Shown piece by piece: positions 27,471-34,929 of a DNA stretch of 64,000 nt. The notes below the pieces were generated by a model that saw nothing but the letters and a program-made list of their open reading frames with translations, was not told where the DNA came from and searched no databases. The stretch is from Oscillospiraceae bacterium (GTDB lineage: Bacteria > Bacillota > Clostridia > Oscillospirales > Ruminococcaceae). Position 1 is the stretch's first letter. Each line of letters opens with the position of its first letter. Location of the stretch: contig JAUNJJ010000005.1 in the NCBI GenBank assembly GCA_030533325.1, forward strand, positions 1-64,000, written 5' to 3'. The position numbers and the translations under genes are program-made.

Positions 27471-27506
27471 ACAAATCAGGTCAGCCTTGAAGCTGACCTG
27501 ATTTGT
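27471..27506. terminator. Hairpin at the end of the ssb-parA-parB operon
   Basis: ACAAATCAGGTCAGC and its complement make a perfect 15-bp stem with a 6-nt loop, touching the stop codon of the TnpV-like gene. The T-run is poor, but the stem is strong and separates two minus-strand operons. Confidence 0.65.
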
Positions 27507-27916
27507 TATGTATCCTCTCGCCAAAGATAGATCATGGTATCGTACACGGCGCTCTGCGCCTGCATACGAAGTATATTGCCGATTGCGCCGACATCATTGA
27601 GATTGCCCGTTTCAACAGCAACCTGATACTCACGGCATGACTGCATTAGAAGCTCGGTCTGACGGTTTACTGCGTCCGTGACCTTTATATCAAGCTCGTC
27701 AAGGTGCTTATAAATCTCACCCTTGTCAACGATCTTCTGCAAGAGTTCGGGGCGCATTTCCTCGATGTGGTGCAGATAATACCTGATGTGATCGGTGTGG
27801 AACACATGGCGCTCCGTCTTGCCTGTCTTGGGGTTGCGGTGGCGTACTGTCTGCGTGTCGGTATCGACTTCCCACACGGGGTCGCCGTTCACAGTCTGTT
27901 TGCTCTGAATGATCAT
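27506..27916 (-). CDS. TnpV-like small mobile-element protein
   Basis: A 136-aa protein. The C-terminal 90 residues (YYLHHIEEMRPELLQKIVDKGEIYKHLDELDIKV and on) resemble the TnpV proteins carried by Firmicutes transposons, whose role is unclear. The likely start is ATG at 27916 with AGAGGTAAG upstream; a longer frame to 27979 would overlap the previous gene in another frame. It is the last gene of a run from ssb on the minus strand, 1 nt after the preceding gene's stop. The family match is from memory and moderate. Confidence 0.6.
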   Translation of the reverse strand: MIIQSKQTVNGDPVWEVDTDTQTVRHRNPKTGKTERHVFHTDHIRYYLHHIEEMRPELLQKIVDKGEIYKHLDELDIKVTDAVNRQTELLMQSCREYQVAVETGNLNDVGAIGNILRMQAQSAVYDTMIYLWREDT

Positions 27917-27917
27917 A

Positions 27918-28625
27918 TTACTTACCTCTTTTCTTTGTAAAATAGTAGCCTGCGCCGCCGACTCCTGCGAGGGTAGCAACTCCTGCGATGATCGGCAGCG
28001 GATTGGTGTCGGATTGCTCAGAATTGCCCTCAGAATTGCTTGACTGACTATCAGTTGTATTGTTACCCTCTGCGGAAGAAACGTCCGCAGAAGCCGTTTC
28101 CGTTCGTGCTGTGACCTCTCCGATCACTCTCGGACTGTTGTCACCGCTATCATTGATTTCGTGACTGCCTGTTGCTTCGGGAGCGGTATCTTTCAGCGTA
28201 CTGAAAGGCGGAAAACTGTCAACGGTATTGCCGTTTTGGTCGATCATCTGCCAGTTGCCATTCAGGAGCGTGAAGCTGTAATGATTATCCTCGGTGTCGA
28301 TAGTCCATCCGCCGTTGTTATCGTCCTCAAAGTCCCAACCGTCAATCAGACTGCGGTAATATCTGCGGTAACCGTGTGTGACCTCTCCAACATCGGTCCA
28401 GTCATACGCACCTGTACCGTAATTTTCGTCAAGCCACTTGTCAAGGATATGGTGCTTGTACGATGCTTCGGGATAATCAAGACCGTTATCGCCTTTACCA
28501 TTCCAGAGATCTTCCCAAATGGCATTTTCAAGGGTTTCACGTTCAGTAGCTTCGGCAGCGTAGGCTGTAAAGCCTGCGCTGAGTGCCAATGCTGTGCAGA
28601 ATACTGCTGTGATAATCTTCTTCAT
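27918..28625 (-). CDS. Secreted, membrane-anchored protein of unknown function
   Basis: A 235-aa protein with a clear signal peptide (MKKIITAVFCTALALSAGFTAYAAE, cut near A23/A24), a 110-residue polar domain rich in Asp/Asn and aromatics (WDFEDDNNGGWTIDTEDNHYSF), a Ser/Thr/Asn-rich linker (about 140-205), and a C-terminal membrane helix (PLPIIAGVATLAGVGGAGYYF) followed by KKRGK. It should be displayed outside the membrane. In this operon (SSB, ParA, ParB) a surface protein might aid contact or exclusion during transfer, but nothing in it proves that. Confidence 0.7.
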   Translation of the reverse strand: MKKIITAVFCTALALSAGFTAYAAEATERETLENAIWEDLWNGKGDNGLDYPEASYKHHILDKWLDENYGTGAYDWTDVGEVTHGYRRYYRSLIDGWDFEDDNNGGWTIDTEDNHYSFTLLNGNWQMIDQNGNTVDSFPPFSTLKDTAPEATGSHEINDSGDNSPRVIGEVTARTETASADVSSAEGNNTTDSQSSNSEGNSEQSDTNPLPIIAGVATLAGVGGAGYYFTKKRGK

Positions 28626-28638
28626 ATCGTTTCTCTCC

Positions 28639-29112
28639 TTATCTGTTAATCACGCTTACAAGAATGGTGTTGCTGTCAAAATCGACATATTTGCATATCT
28701 TCAACAAGAGCGTAAGCATCATCTCCGTACCGAAATGCGATTCAAAGAATAAGTCCTCGTCCACTTTCAGCGCTCTGTCCATACCGTCACCGCTGCTTCC
28801 GAGGATAGTACGCTTCTTTCCGCTTAACTTGTCGGATATTCCTCTGATCTCGTTATAGCGCTCGGTGTTCAGCTTGCAGAGCAGAAAGTAAGCAACCTCG
28901 CTCCACTTGCTGACCGAATATTCCTCAGAGCCGATATACAGCTTCACAGGCTTTCTGCCGATAAACTTGTGCGGATTATCAAGGTGAATGGGCGCAGGAA
29001 CATTTTCTTCGCCTGTGAGCTTCATTCTGAGGTTATCGTAGTCGCTGTTGATACTGCGTATCATCTTATCACGCATTCGGTCAAGCTCTTTCAATAGTTC
29101 TTCTTTAGTCAT
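28639..29112 (-). CDS. Uncharacterised 157-aa protein following parB
   Basis: It begins with a short helical segment (KEELLKELDRMRDKMIRSINSDYDNLRMKL), then a domain with GRKPVKLYIGSEEYSVSKWSEVAYFLLCKL and, after a variable loop, VDEDLFFESHFGTEMMLTLLLKICKYV. A similar domain occurs beside or within restriction-linked and HTH proteins, as far as I recall, but I cannot name it. The ATG at 29112 overlaps parB by 8 nt, so the two are coupled. A longer start at 29136 lies inside parB and is unlikely. Confidence 0.6.
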   Translation of the reverse strand: MTKEELLKELDRMRDKMIRSINSDYDNLRMKLTGEENVPAPIHLDNPHKFIGRKPVKLYIGSEEYSVSKWSEVAYFLLCKLNTERYNEIRGISDKLSGKKRTILGSSGDGMDRALKVDEDLFFESHFGTEMMLTLLLKICKYVDFDSNTILVSVINR

Positions 29113-30058
29113 TGTTATTTCCCTCCATGTTTGCAAAATAGAAAGCTAACGCCTTTTCGATAGTCTCGCTGATTTCCTTCGCCTTAACGCCTTTTCTGAA
29201 ATACTTTGTATAGGCGGCATTGCTGATCTTCACGCTCTTGGGCTTAGGCTTTTTTGGTATATCCTCACCGTTAAGGAAAGCGGGAACGGTATCGGGAGCG
29301 ATATTGCCCTCGCTGTCGGCAGCTTCACGGAGCTTCTTAGCGTTTTTCATGTCGATCTTACTGTCCTCGGCGCATTTGGCGATGATTGCTTGGGTTTCTT
29401 TCGATAGAAAAGAAAGCTCTACGCCTGCCCTGATCGCTATATCACCGCTGTCCACAAGGGCTTTCAGCTCGTCAATCAGCTTGTCAATGCGTATCAGGCG
29501 GATAACCGATGCCTTACATAATCCGTATTCAGCGCCGACTGCTTTTCCGCTGTCCAACTTTGACTCCATTGGAGTCAAAGTAGATACATCAGCATCGGGA
29601 TTTTCAAGCAAGGCAAGCTCTCTGATAATATCGTTACGCTTGCCTTGAGAGAACATTTCGCTGTGGCGGAGTGCAACAACGGCTGCCTGTTCGCTGATAC
29701 GAAGATTATCGAAGCCCCTTTGGTGAAGATTGCTCTCGATAGTGTATAAAAGTGCTTCATCTTCACTCAATCCTGTCTTGATGATAGCCGGTACAGTAAG
29801 CAGTCCCGCAAGTTTTGAAGCGTTCCAGCGGTTGTGACCAATCAGTATCTCATAGCCGTCACCGTCAGGCTGAACGATGATCGGAGACAATACTCCGTTT
29901 TCACGGATACTCTCAATCATATCTTCAAGGCGTTCACCTGTGTACAACTCAAACTTATGATTGTGATAGGGGTGAAGCTGATCGCACGGTATCTGCTGAA
30001 CTGCCGTCTGCTGCGGCGTGGAGAGCATTGCTCCGAGATCAAACTGCGCTGTGTTCAT
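29105..30058 (-). CDS. parB: ParB/Spo0J-family partition protein
   Basis: A DNA-binding partition protein expected to work with the ParA-like ATPase encoded upstream. The N-terminal ParB nuclease-like domain has IPCDQLHPYHNHKF, DMIESIRENGVLSPIIVQPDGDGYEILIGHNRWNASKLAG (residues about 45-85) and TIESNLHQRGFDNLRISEQAAV. A helix-turn-helix follows (KSKLDSGKAVGAEYGLCKASVIRLIRI region). The gene itself contains a perfect 12-bp-arm palindrome at 29557-29581. The ATG at 30058 overlaps the stop of the 73-aa gene. Such ParA/ParB pairs stabilise plasmids and integrated elements. Confidence 0.9.
   Translation of the reverse strand: MNTAQFDLGAMLSTPQQTAVQQIPCDQLHPYHNHKFELYTGERLEDMIESIRENGVLSPIIVQPDGDGYEILIGHNRWNASKLAGLLTVPAIIKTGLSEDEALLYTIESNLHQRGFDNLRISEQAAVVALRHSEMFSQGKRNDIIRELALLENPDADVSTLTPMESKLDSGKAVGAEYGLCKASVIRLIRIDKLIDELKALVDSGDIAIRAGVELSFLSKETQAIIAKCAEDSKIDMKNAKKLREAADSEGNIAPDTVPAFLNGEDIPKKPKPKSVKISNAAYTKYFRKGVKAKEISETIEKALAFYFANMEGNNND
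29557..29581. repeat. 25-bp perfect palindrome inside parB, copy 2
   Basis: ACTTTGACTCCA, a central T, then TGGAGTCAAAGT: perfect 12-bp arms, followed by AGATAC. It matches the imperfect copy at 19616-19640. Its place in parB makes it a candidate parS-like or autoregulatory site, though the chromosomal parS consensus (TGTTTCACGTGAAACA) is different. Confidence 0.6.
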
Positions 30059-30279
30059 CACTCGTCCTCCTCGTCTTCATCGGAGCAGTAGTCAAGCCCG
30101 TTCTGAAGCTGAATGTAGATGCCCGAATAGCGGTCATGTTCCGCACCGTCGCTGTTCATCATCGCTTCAAGGAAATAAGCCTGAGCTTCTTCACGGTCGT
30201 CCCACTCCTGCTTCTTGCCGTAGCAGACGGTAGTGACCTTGCGGTTGGGGTTCATTGCGAGTTCGGGGATATTCAACAT
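30058..30279 (-). CDS. Conserved 73-aa acidic protein between parA and parB
   Basis: A small protein with RKVTTVCYGKKQEWDDREEAQAYFLEAMMNS and HDRYSGIYIQLQNGLDYCSDEDEEDE. I recall nearly the same protein between ParA- and ParB-like genes of Firmicutes integrative elements; no function is known to me. AGGAGG precedes its ATG, it overlaps parA by 7 nt and its stop overlaps the parB start, so it is part of the partition operon and perhaps an accessory factor. Confidence 0.75.
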   Translation of the reverse strand: MLNIPELAMNPNRKVTTVCYGKKQEWDDREEAQAYFLEAMMNSDGAEHDRYSGIYIQLQNGLDYCSDEDEEDE

Positions 30280-31055
30280 CTTGAAAGCACCTCCTGAGCT
30301 AATTCATCATATTCCTGACCTAACTTGTGACCTGTGAGACAAAGCGGTGTGCCGTTTTCGGAGCTTTTGGCAGCTTCGATAGACTTGCTGATGCTTGTCC
30401 TGAATAGCATTTCGCCGTACTTTTCGTTGAGGGTATCAATCGCCGTCTTGCTGACCTTTGTGCGGTCAACCATTGTCGGAAGTACACCGATAAGGTTCAG
30501 CTTCGAGTTGGTGTTTGCCTTGACGAGCTTAGTGAGTTCTTCAAGTGACTGTAAGCCGTCCATACTGAATTTTTGTGTCTGCACGGGTATCAGCACTCTG
30601 TCCGCAGCGGTGAGGGCATTGATAAGGAGCGTTCCCAGGGACGGCAGACAGTCAATCAGTACGAAGTCATAATCTCCGATCAGGTCTTCCGTAAGTATTC
30701 TGCGGAGAATATGCTCCTTTGAGATCATCGTGAACATGAGAGTTTCCGCATTGGCGAGGTTAATGTCGGTGGGAATGTAGTCCACTCCTGCGGTTTCGCT
30801 GTGGCGGATTGCTTTCTGAGCTGTTTCTGCTGTCAAGGGCGTTCCTGCGTGGAATGACATGATGAGCTGTGTCATAGTCGGGTTGCCGTTCGGTTCATAT
30901 TTCAGGTACTCGGAGAGGTTTGCCTGCGGATCGAAGTCCACAAGAAGAACCTTTTTACCGTGGTTCAGAGCAAGACAAGCTCCGAGATTATAGGCTGTAG
31001 TCGATTTTCCGACACCGCCTTTCTGATTGCTGATTGCGATAATAGTAGTGTCCAT
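30273..31055 (-). CDS. parA: ParA/Soj-family partition ATPase
   Basis: A 260-aa deviant Walker ATPase: ISNQKGGVGKSTTAYNLG with the signature lysine, VLLVDFDPQANLSEYL (A'), YDFVLIDCLPSLGTLLINAL (Walker B) and VLIPVQTQKFSMDGLQSLEEL. It binds DNA in its ATP form and is driven by ParB, so it should help keep the excised element in both daughter cells. AGGAGG lies upstream of the ATG. It follows ssb by 28 nt in the same minus-strand operon. Confidence 0.95.
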   Translation of the reverse strand: MDTTIIAISNQKGGVGKSTTAYNLGACLALNHGKKVLLVDFDPQANLSEYLKYEPNGNPTMTQLIMSFHAGTPLTAETAQKAIRHSETAGVDYIPTDINLANAETLMFTMISKEHILRRILTEDLIGDYDFVLIDCLPSLGTLLINALTAADRVLIPVQTQKFSMDGLQSLEELTKLVKANTNSKLNLIGVLPTMVDRTKVSKTAIDTLNEKYGEMLFRTSISKSIEAAKSSENGTPLCLTGHKLGQEYDELAQEVLSRC

Positions 31056-31083
31056 TTTCAGTATCCTCCTTTGTGTTTATGGC

Positions 31084-31467
31084 TTAGAACAGCGGATCGT
31101 TCTCTGTGCCGATGTAGGGGGTATCGTAGCCGTCCGCTGTCGGTGTGGTGTTCTTCTTGCCGCCTGAGAAGTGGATTTCCTCGACTTTTACCTCTGTGGA
31201 AGAACGCTTCTGACCGTCCTTTTCGTAGCGGTTGATGTGGACTGCTCCGACAAGCGTTACCATATCGCCCTTGCCGAACCAATCGACGATCACATCGGCG
31301 TTGCGGTTCCAGGCGGTGCAGTTGAAGAAGTCGGTTTCGGGCTTCTCCTCGCCCTTACGCTTCGGACGGTCGCAGGCGATAGTAAACTTGCAAAGGCGGT
31401 TATCGCCAACGGTCTTGATTTCGGGATCGGCGGTCAATCTGCCTGATACCATAAACTTGTTTAACAT
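31084..31467 (-). CDS. ssb: Single-stranded DNA-binding protein
   Basis: A 127-aa OB-fold SSB: MLNKFMVSGRLTADPEIKT, CKFTIACDR, DFFNCTAWNRNADVIVDWFGKGDMVTLVGAVHI. The C-terminus ends YIGTENDPLF, close to the acidic DDxPF tip that docks partner proteins. It is first in the operon with parA/parB and would protect single strands made during conjugal transfer. A near-perfect promoter lies at 31521-31549. Confidence 0.93.
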   Translation of the reverse strand: MLNKFMVSGRLTADPEIKTVGDNRLCKFTIACDRPKRKGEEKPETDFFNCTAWNRNADVIVDWFGKGDMVTLVGAVHINRYEKDGQKRSSTEVKVEEIHFSGGKKNTTPTADGYDTPYIGTENDPLF

Positions 31468-31520
31468 AAGATTACCTCTCTTTCATGGTCTGTGGGTTGT
31501 TTGTGTTTCGTTGTGCTTTT

Positions 31521-31549
31521 ATTATACATCGGTTTACACCCAATGTCAA
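31521..31549 (-). promoter_or_regulatory. Promoter of the ssb-parA-parB operon
   Basis: Minus strand TTGACA, 17-bp spacer, TATAAT: a perfect consensus. The motif TTTACACCCAATGTC (plus strand 31533-31547) overlaps spacer and -35, and a near copy sits in the divergent promoter, suggesting one shared repressor. Confidence 0.8.
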
Positions 31550-31649
31550 GTATAATTTAGAGAAGAAAATGATTTTTGTAGAAGCGCAGCAATCAGCATA
31601 CCGAAAATCGGGTTTCCCCAGTGTGCTTTGTATAAATTTCCGATTATGC

Positions 31650-31678
31650 TTGACTTTGCACCCAATATCTGATAGAAT
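31650..31678 (+). promoter_or_regulatory. Divergent promoter of the zinc-ribbon/ART genes
   Basis: TTGACT, 17-bp spacer, TAGAAT. The spacer holds TTTGCACCCAATATC (31655-31669), which matches the motif in the ssb promoter at 13 of 15 positions. Confidence 0.7.
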
Positions 31679-31715
31679 AGGAATATAGACCTATTCTAAG
31701 ACAGGGGGAATACGC

Positions 31716-32129
31716 TTGATTACCCGTAAATGCGAAATGTGCGGAATGGAGTTTCAGACTGCCTCTAACCGTGCAAAATACTGTATCTATTGCCGCGATA
31801 AGGTTCAGGTCCAGAGGAACAGAGCCTATGCGGAGAAGAAAAAGTCCGGCTCTGTCGTGAAGATCGGCAGCGAACAGGTTTGTCCGATCTGCGGTAAGAC
31901 CTATACCGTGACCTCCGGCTCTCAGAAATACTGCACAGAATGTACTCCGAAGCAGAAGCGGAAGAAAGCTCCGCCGAACACGGAATATCTCAAAGGGCAT
32001 TACGATTATATCCGTGTCAATGTGCCGAAGGGAGAGCGTGAGAAGATCAAGGCTTATGCGGAGTCTCATGGTATGAGCGTGAATAAGCTCTTTCTCACGG
32101 CGTTGGAAGAATATAAAAAGAATCATTGA
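31716..32129 (+). CDS. Zinc-ribbon protein with a ribbon-helix-helix-like tail
   Basis: A 137-aa protein. Two zinc-ribbon-like motifs sit at the N-terminus (CEMCGMEF...YCIYC and CPICGKTY...YCTEC), then a basic linker (KQKRKKAP), then YDYIRVNVPKGEREKIKAYAESHGMSVNKLFLTALEEYKK, which looks like an Arc/CopG-type DNA-binding fold. It may regulate its own divergent promoter region. The start is TTG with AGGGGG 7 nt upstream. It is followed after 13 nt by the ART-like gene. Regulatory function is inferred. Confidence 0.75.
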   Translation: MITRKCEMCGMEFQTASNRAKYCIYCRDKVQVQRNRAYAEKKKSGSVVKIGSEQVCPICGKTYTVTSGSQKYCTECTPKQKRKKAPPNTEYLKGHYDYIRVNVPKGEREKIKAYAESHGMSVNKLFLTALEEYKKNH

Positions 32130-32142
32130 AGGAGCGATTGTA

Positions 32143-32826
32143 GTGTTTTTAGATACTTTTATGAACAAGAAAAACTATGGAAAATTACTTGACATTAGCA
32201 TTAACGAGGATGAATATCATGAGTTCACTTCAAATGAAGATGCAAATAAATGGGGGCATCTTTTATATGATGATTGGGCAAAGGAATATGAAAAAAATGA
32301 GGGAATGTATGATTATCATGATACGCCAATCTTTTTATATACTGGAACTGCTTACAGAATAATAAATGATTATAAACGTGGTGGAGCAGTCTCAATTTCT
32401 CCTTCAAATAAGAAAATGGCAGATTGCAGTATTCCTGAAGCGATTCATTCCGCCCCTCATATTTCAGAGAAAATTGTAGTATATAGAATCATTTCAGGAG
32501 ATGTATGTGATTATTTTAAAAATATTGATGGCTATTTTAGCCCTTTATTTGAAAAAGCATTTTTAAGTTCAAGCTTATTGCGCGACAAAATATCTGAACA
32601 TATCTCAACACTTAAAGATCCTGATCATCCTATTTTGCTAAAAATATATGTTCCTGAAAATACAGAAGCAGTATTTGTGAACTCAATCGGTGGCTTTAAT
32701 GATAGTGCAGAAGCTGAACTTCTCATTAATCACAACCAATATTTATACCCCATAAAATACCCTTACGTCAATAAAACACATAACATATTATGTGTTGAAT
32801 GCTTACTAAGCAATAGGGCATTTTAA
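32143..32826 (+). CDS. ADP-ribosyltransferase-like protein (R-S-E class), probable toxin cargo
   Basis: A 227-aa protein that shows the three marks of arginine-type ADP-ribosyltransferases in order: VVYRI (R115), AFLSSSLL (an STS-like motif, S142-S144) and SAEAELLI (E190-x-E192, the ExE catalytic pair). Such enzymes move ADP-ribose from NAD to a protein or nucleic acid target. There is no signal peptide, so it would act inside a cell. The gene is clearly more AT-rich than the neighbouring transfer genes, as expected of cargo. GTG start with GAAGGAGC upstream. No obvious immunity gene is adjacent, unless the zinc-ribbon gene upstream has that role. Target unknown. Confidence 0.75.
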   Translation: MFLDTFMNKKNYGKLLDISINEDEYHEFTSNEDANKWGHLLYDDWAKEYEKNEGMYDYHDTPIFLYTGTAYRIINDYKRGGAVSISPSNKKMADCSIPEAIHSAPHISEKIVVYRIISGDVCDYFKNIDGYFSPLFEKAFLSSSLLRDKISEHISTLKDPDHPILLKIYVPENTEAVFVNSIGGFNDSAEAELLINHNQYLYPIKYPYVNKTHNILCVECLLSNRAF

Positions 32827-32830
32827 ATAA

Positions 32831-34231
32831 TCACTCCAAATCCCCATTCTTATTCTTCTTCCGCTTCTGCTCCTGAACACTACGCTCATTCCGCAGATAT
32901 TCCTCGATAGTCCGCTGTGCTTTGGACAGATCCTGTGCTTTCTGCTTGACTGCCTTATACTCGTTATTTTTCTGTGAACGCTCTTGCATAAGGGCGTTTA
33001 TTTTTTGCTCCAAAAGCTCCGCTGTCGGGATATGACCGTCAGGATACCATTCCAATATCTGACGGCGGGTTTCCCCGTAAGAATTCAGCTCGGCACTATG
33101 CTCCTTTCGATACTTCTGAGCCTGCCTGCCGCTGAGAGTTTTCAGCTCGTCTTGTACTGCTTTCAGCTTGCGGTACTGCCTGATGACTTTGAGCTGTGCC
33201 TTGTAATCCTCTATCTGCGTCTGGAGCGTATTCAGGTCACCCGTGAGCGCAGCCCACTGAGCGCAGGCAAGCATGGTTTCTCCTTGCAGATGTTCGGGTT
33301 CAATGCCGTACTGCGTGATGATATTTTTTGCGATACTGGCGAGTTTCATATTGCCCCTGTCGATGGCATCACGGACGAACTTGTTTTTTTGTTTGGTGAC
33401 GGTCTGTCTGACCTTGATCCTCGGCACATATTCCATACCGCCCCTGTACTGTGCGATACGGTTTTTGATCTGCTCTGTCTCATAATACCAGCCGAGTGTT
33501 CGGGCACGAGTCATTTTGGCTCTCGGATTACGTTCTTTCTGCTCGGCAAGCATAAATTTGAGGTCAATTTTATGGTCGGGATTGTAGTCAACAATGATGC
33601 CGTGCCTTCTGCACTTTTCAAGGAAATCTTCAAAATCATCGCTCTCCTTTATAACCTCATCAATGGCATATTTCAGCTTGGCTTTCCACGATACGCCCCT
33701 ACGGTTCATATCCCATTCCCAATGGGACATTCCCTTATTGTTTTCAGGGTGTTCGATCACAGAAAGCTGATGCTTTCTGCATACCTCATCGGACAGCACT
33801 CTGAGCTTCTTCCACATACGTTCATTGACCTTTCCCTGATTGTTCAAAGTCTGGAAAGTATGCTTGTTTACCATGTTGGTATTATTGAAGATGCAATGCA
33901 GATGAATATGCCCTTTATCGGTATGTACGGCAAGAAAGTATTGGTACTGATCGCTGAGGAACTTTTCACATATTTCCTTGCCGATTTCCATAGCCTTTTC
34001 GGACGTGACTTCCCCAGGCTGAAAGCTGATGATAAAGTGTTGTGCCAGTACGGAGCTTCTTCCTGTTCCGGTTGCTGTCACATCGGCAAAATCTTTGGCA
34101 GCCTTGTCGGGGTTACGGCTGCACATAAAGGTGCTGATGAGCCTGCCGTTGTCTGTCTTGTCAGCGGCAGCAATATAGGCTAAGGCTTTATGCACTGTAG
34201 CTGTGATTGGAAATATTTTAGTTGCTGCCAT
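32831..34231 (-). CDS. mobA: Relaxase/mobilization nuclease (MobA/VirD2-like, MOBP type)
   Basis: Nicks oriT and leads the strand into the recipient. The N-terminal 250 residues have the relaxase motifs: HKALAYIAAADKT with candidate tyrosine Y19, LAQHFIISFQPGEVTSEKA, and the 3-His motif HTDKGHIHLHCIFNN (H108, H110, H112). A long basic helical region follows (about 330-466), as usual for the primase/export part. The 466-aa length fits. It overlaps mobC by 52 nt. No type IV secretion or coupling protein is in the window, so the element should be mobilizable rather than self-transmissible. Confidence 0.92.
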   Translation of the reverse strand: MAATKIFPITATVHKALAYIAAADKTDNGRLISTFMCSRNPDKAAKDFADVTATGTGRSSVLAQHFIISFQPGEVTSEKAMEIGKEICEKFLSDQYQYFLAVHTDKGHIHLHCIFNNTNMVNKHTFQTLNNQGKVNERMWKKLRVLSDEVCRKHQLSVIEHPENNKGMSHWEWDMNRRGVSWKAKLKYAIDEVIKESDDFEDFLEKCRRHGIIVDYNPDHKIDLKFMLAEQKERNPRAKMTRARTLGWYYETEQIKNRIAQYRGGMEYVPRIKVRQTVTKQKNKFVRDAIDRGNMKLASIAKNIITQYGIEPEHLQGETMLACAQWAALTGDLNTLQTQIEDYKAQLKVIRQYRKLKAVQDELKTLSGRQAQKYRKEHSAELNSYGETRRQILEWYPDGHIPTAELLEQKINALMQERSQKNNEYKAVKQKAQDLSKAQRTIEEYLRNERSVQEQKRKKNKNGDLE

Positions 34232-34524
34232 ATCCTCTCCACTCCGTCCTCGATTTGCGTTAAGTCCTCACGGTACACTTTATCGGTGCTGTTCACTCTG
34301 ACGGCAATCTGATTGATATTTGCCGAGATATTTTTCATCAGGCGGAGCATCTCCTGTAACTCATCGGCGTTGAACTTTACGATAAGTGTCTCGAAGAAAG
34401 CGATACGCATAAACTCGCTCTTTGACTTATAACCGCTGAGCAGGAACTTCTGCTGTAGAAAGTCATATTCCTCCTGTGTCAGCCTTACCTGAACACTCCT
34501 TGTTCTTTTAATTTTCTCGTCCAT
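34180..34524 (-). CDS. mobC: MobC-like relaxosome accessory protein
   Basis: A 114-aa protein: KIKRTRSVQVRLTQEEYDFLQQKFLLSGYKSKSEFMRIAFFETLI (a ribbon-helix-helix DNA-binding part) and a C-terminal helix pair with NISANINQIAVRVNSTDKVY, the MobC signature. It should help the relaxase melt oriT. Its 3' end overlaps the relaxase, a common arrangement. The oriT-like repeat lies just upstream of its start. Confidence 0.9.
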   Translation of the reverse strand: MDEKIKRTRSVQVRLTQEEYDFLQQKFLLSGYKSKSEFMRIAFFETLIVKFNADELQEMLRLMKNISANINQIAVRVNSTDKVYREDLTQIEDGVERIWQQLKYFQSQLQCIKP

Positions 34525-34578
34525 TCTTCCTCCTTTGTATTCGGGGTTTTAGGGGCAGATGCCCTCTGACAAGCTACC

Positions 34579-34620
34579 GTACTTATGCGCTCAAATCTCG
34601 GATTTGTAGTGCATAAGTAC
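34579..34620. other. Candidate oriT inverted repeat
   Basis: GTACTTATGC (34579-34588) is perfectly complementary to GCATAAGTAC (34611-34620). Inside it CAAATC and GATTTG form a second stem around TCG. Position just upstream of mobC and the relaxase gene is the usual place for oriT. The nick position cannot be set from sequence alone. Confidence 0.65.
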
Positions 34621-34864
34621 CATGCTTGCTGGTTTTCTGACCGCCCGACAGGGGCGGTCTGCATATTGTGCCTGCGGCGCTTGTTTTTTCCGCACTTTTG
34701 TTCGATGACTGTGCAGAAAGTCGGGAGATTCATACTCCCTCACCTTACTACCGACAAATATGAGAATGGGACATAGGAAAATATGAAAGTTCACAGAAAT
34801 TTTACATTTGAATACGGAGCAGTATGACAATCCGAATGTACTGCTTCAAAATACCGAACAATGA

Positions 34865-34893
34865 TTGCAATATTGGAAAAACTGTGGTAGAAT
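34865..34893 (+). promoter_or_regulatory. Promoter of the WYL regulator gene
   Basis: TTGCAA, 17-bp spacer, TAGAAT, ending about 22 nt before a G8 tract that doubles as the ribosome site of the gene at 34930. Confidence 0.6.
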
Positions 34894-34929
34894 AAATATG
34901 ATGTATTATCTATATGGGGGGGGCTTACT

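Larger units (their letters stand above)
34525..34929. other. Non-coding region between mobC and the WYL gene (oriT region)
   Basis: About 400 bp without a convincing gene. It holds the oriT-like inverted repeat at 34579-34620, GC-rich short repeats around 34630-34690 (CCGCCCGACAGGGGCGGTC forms a hairpin), and the promoter at 34865-34893. Open frames across it on either strand have no ribosome site and are treated as chance. Confidence 0.6.

Noticed and set aside
29557..29581. A canonical chromosomal parS site
   Set aside because: The sequence does not match TGTTTCACGTGAAACA, so it is described only as an unassigned palindrome.
32984..34183. A 399-codon plus-strand frame opposite the relaxase
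   Set aside because: It mirrors the relaxase codons; the minus-strand protein has the 3-His motif and the overlap with mobC.
34485..34733. A minus-strand frame across the oriT region
   Set aside because: It covers the inverted repeat and overlaps the mobC start; it looks like chance coding over oriT.
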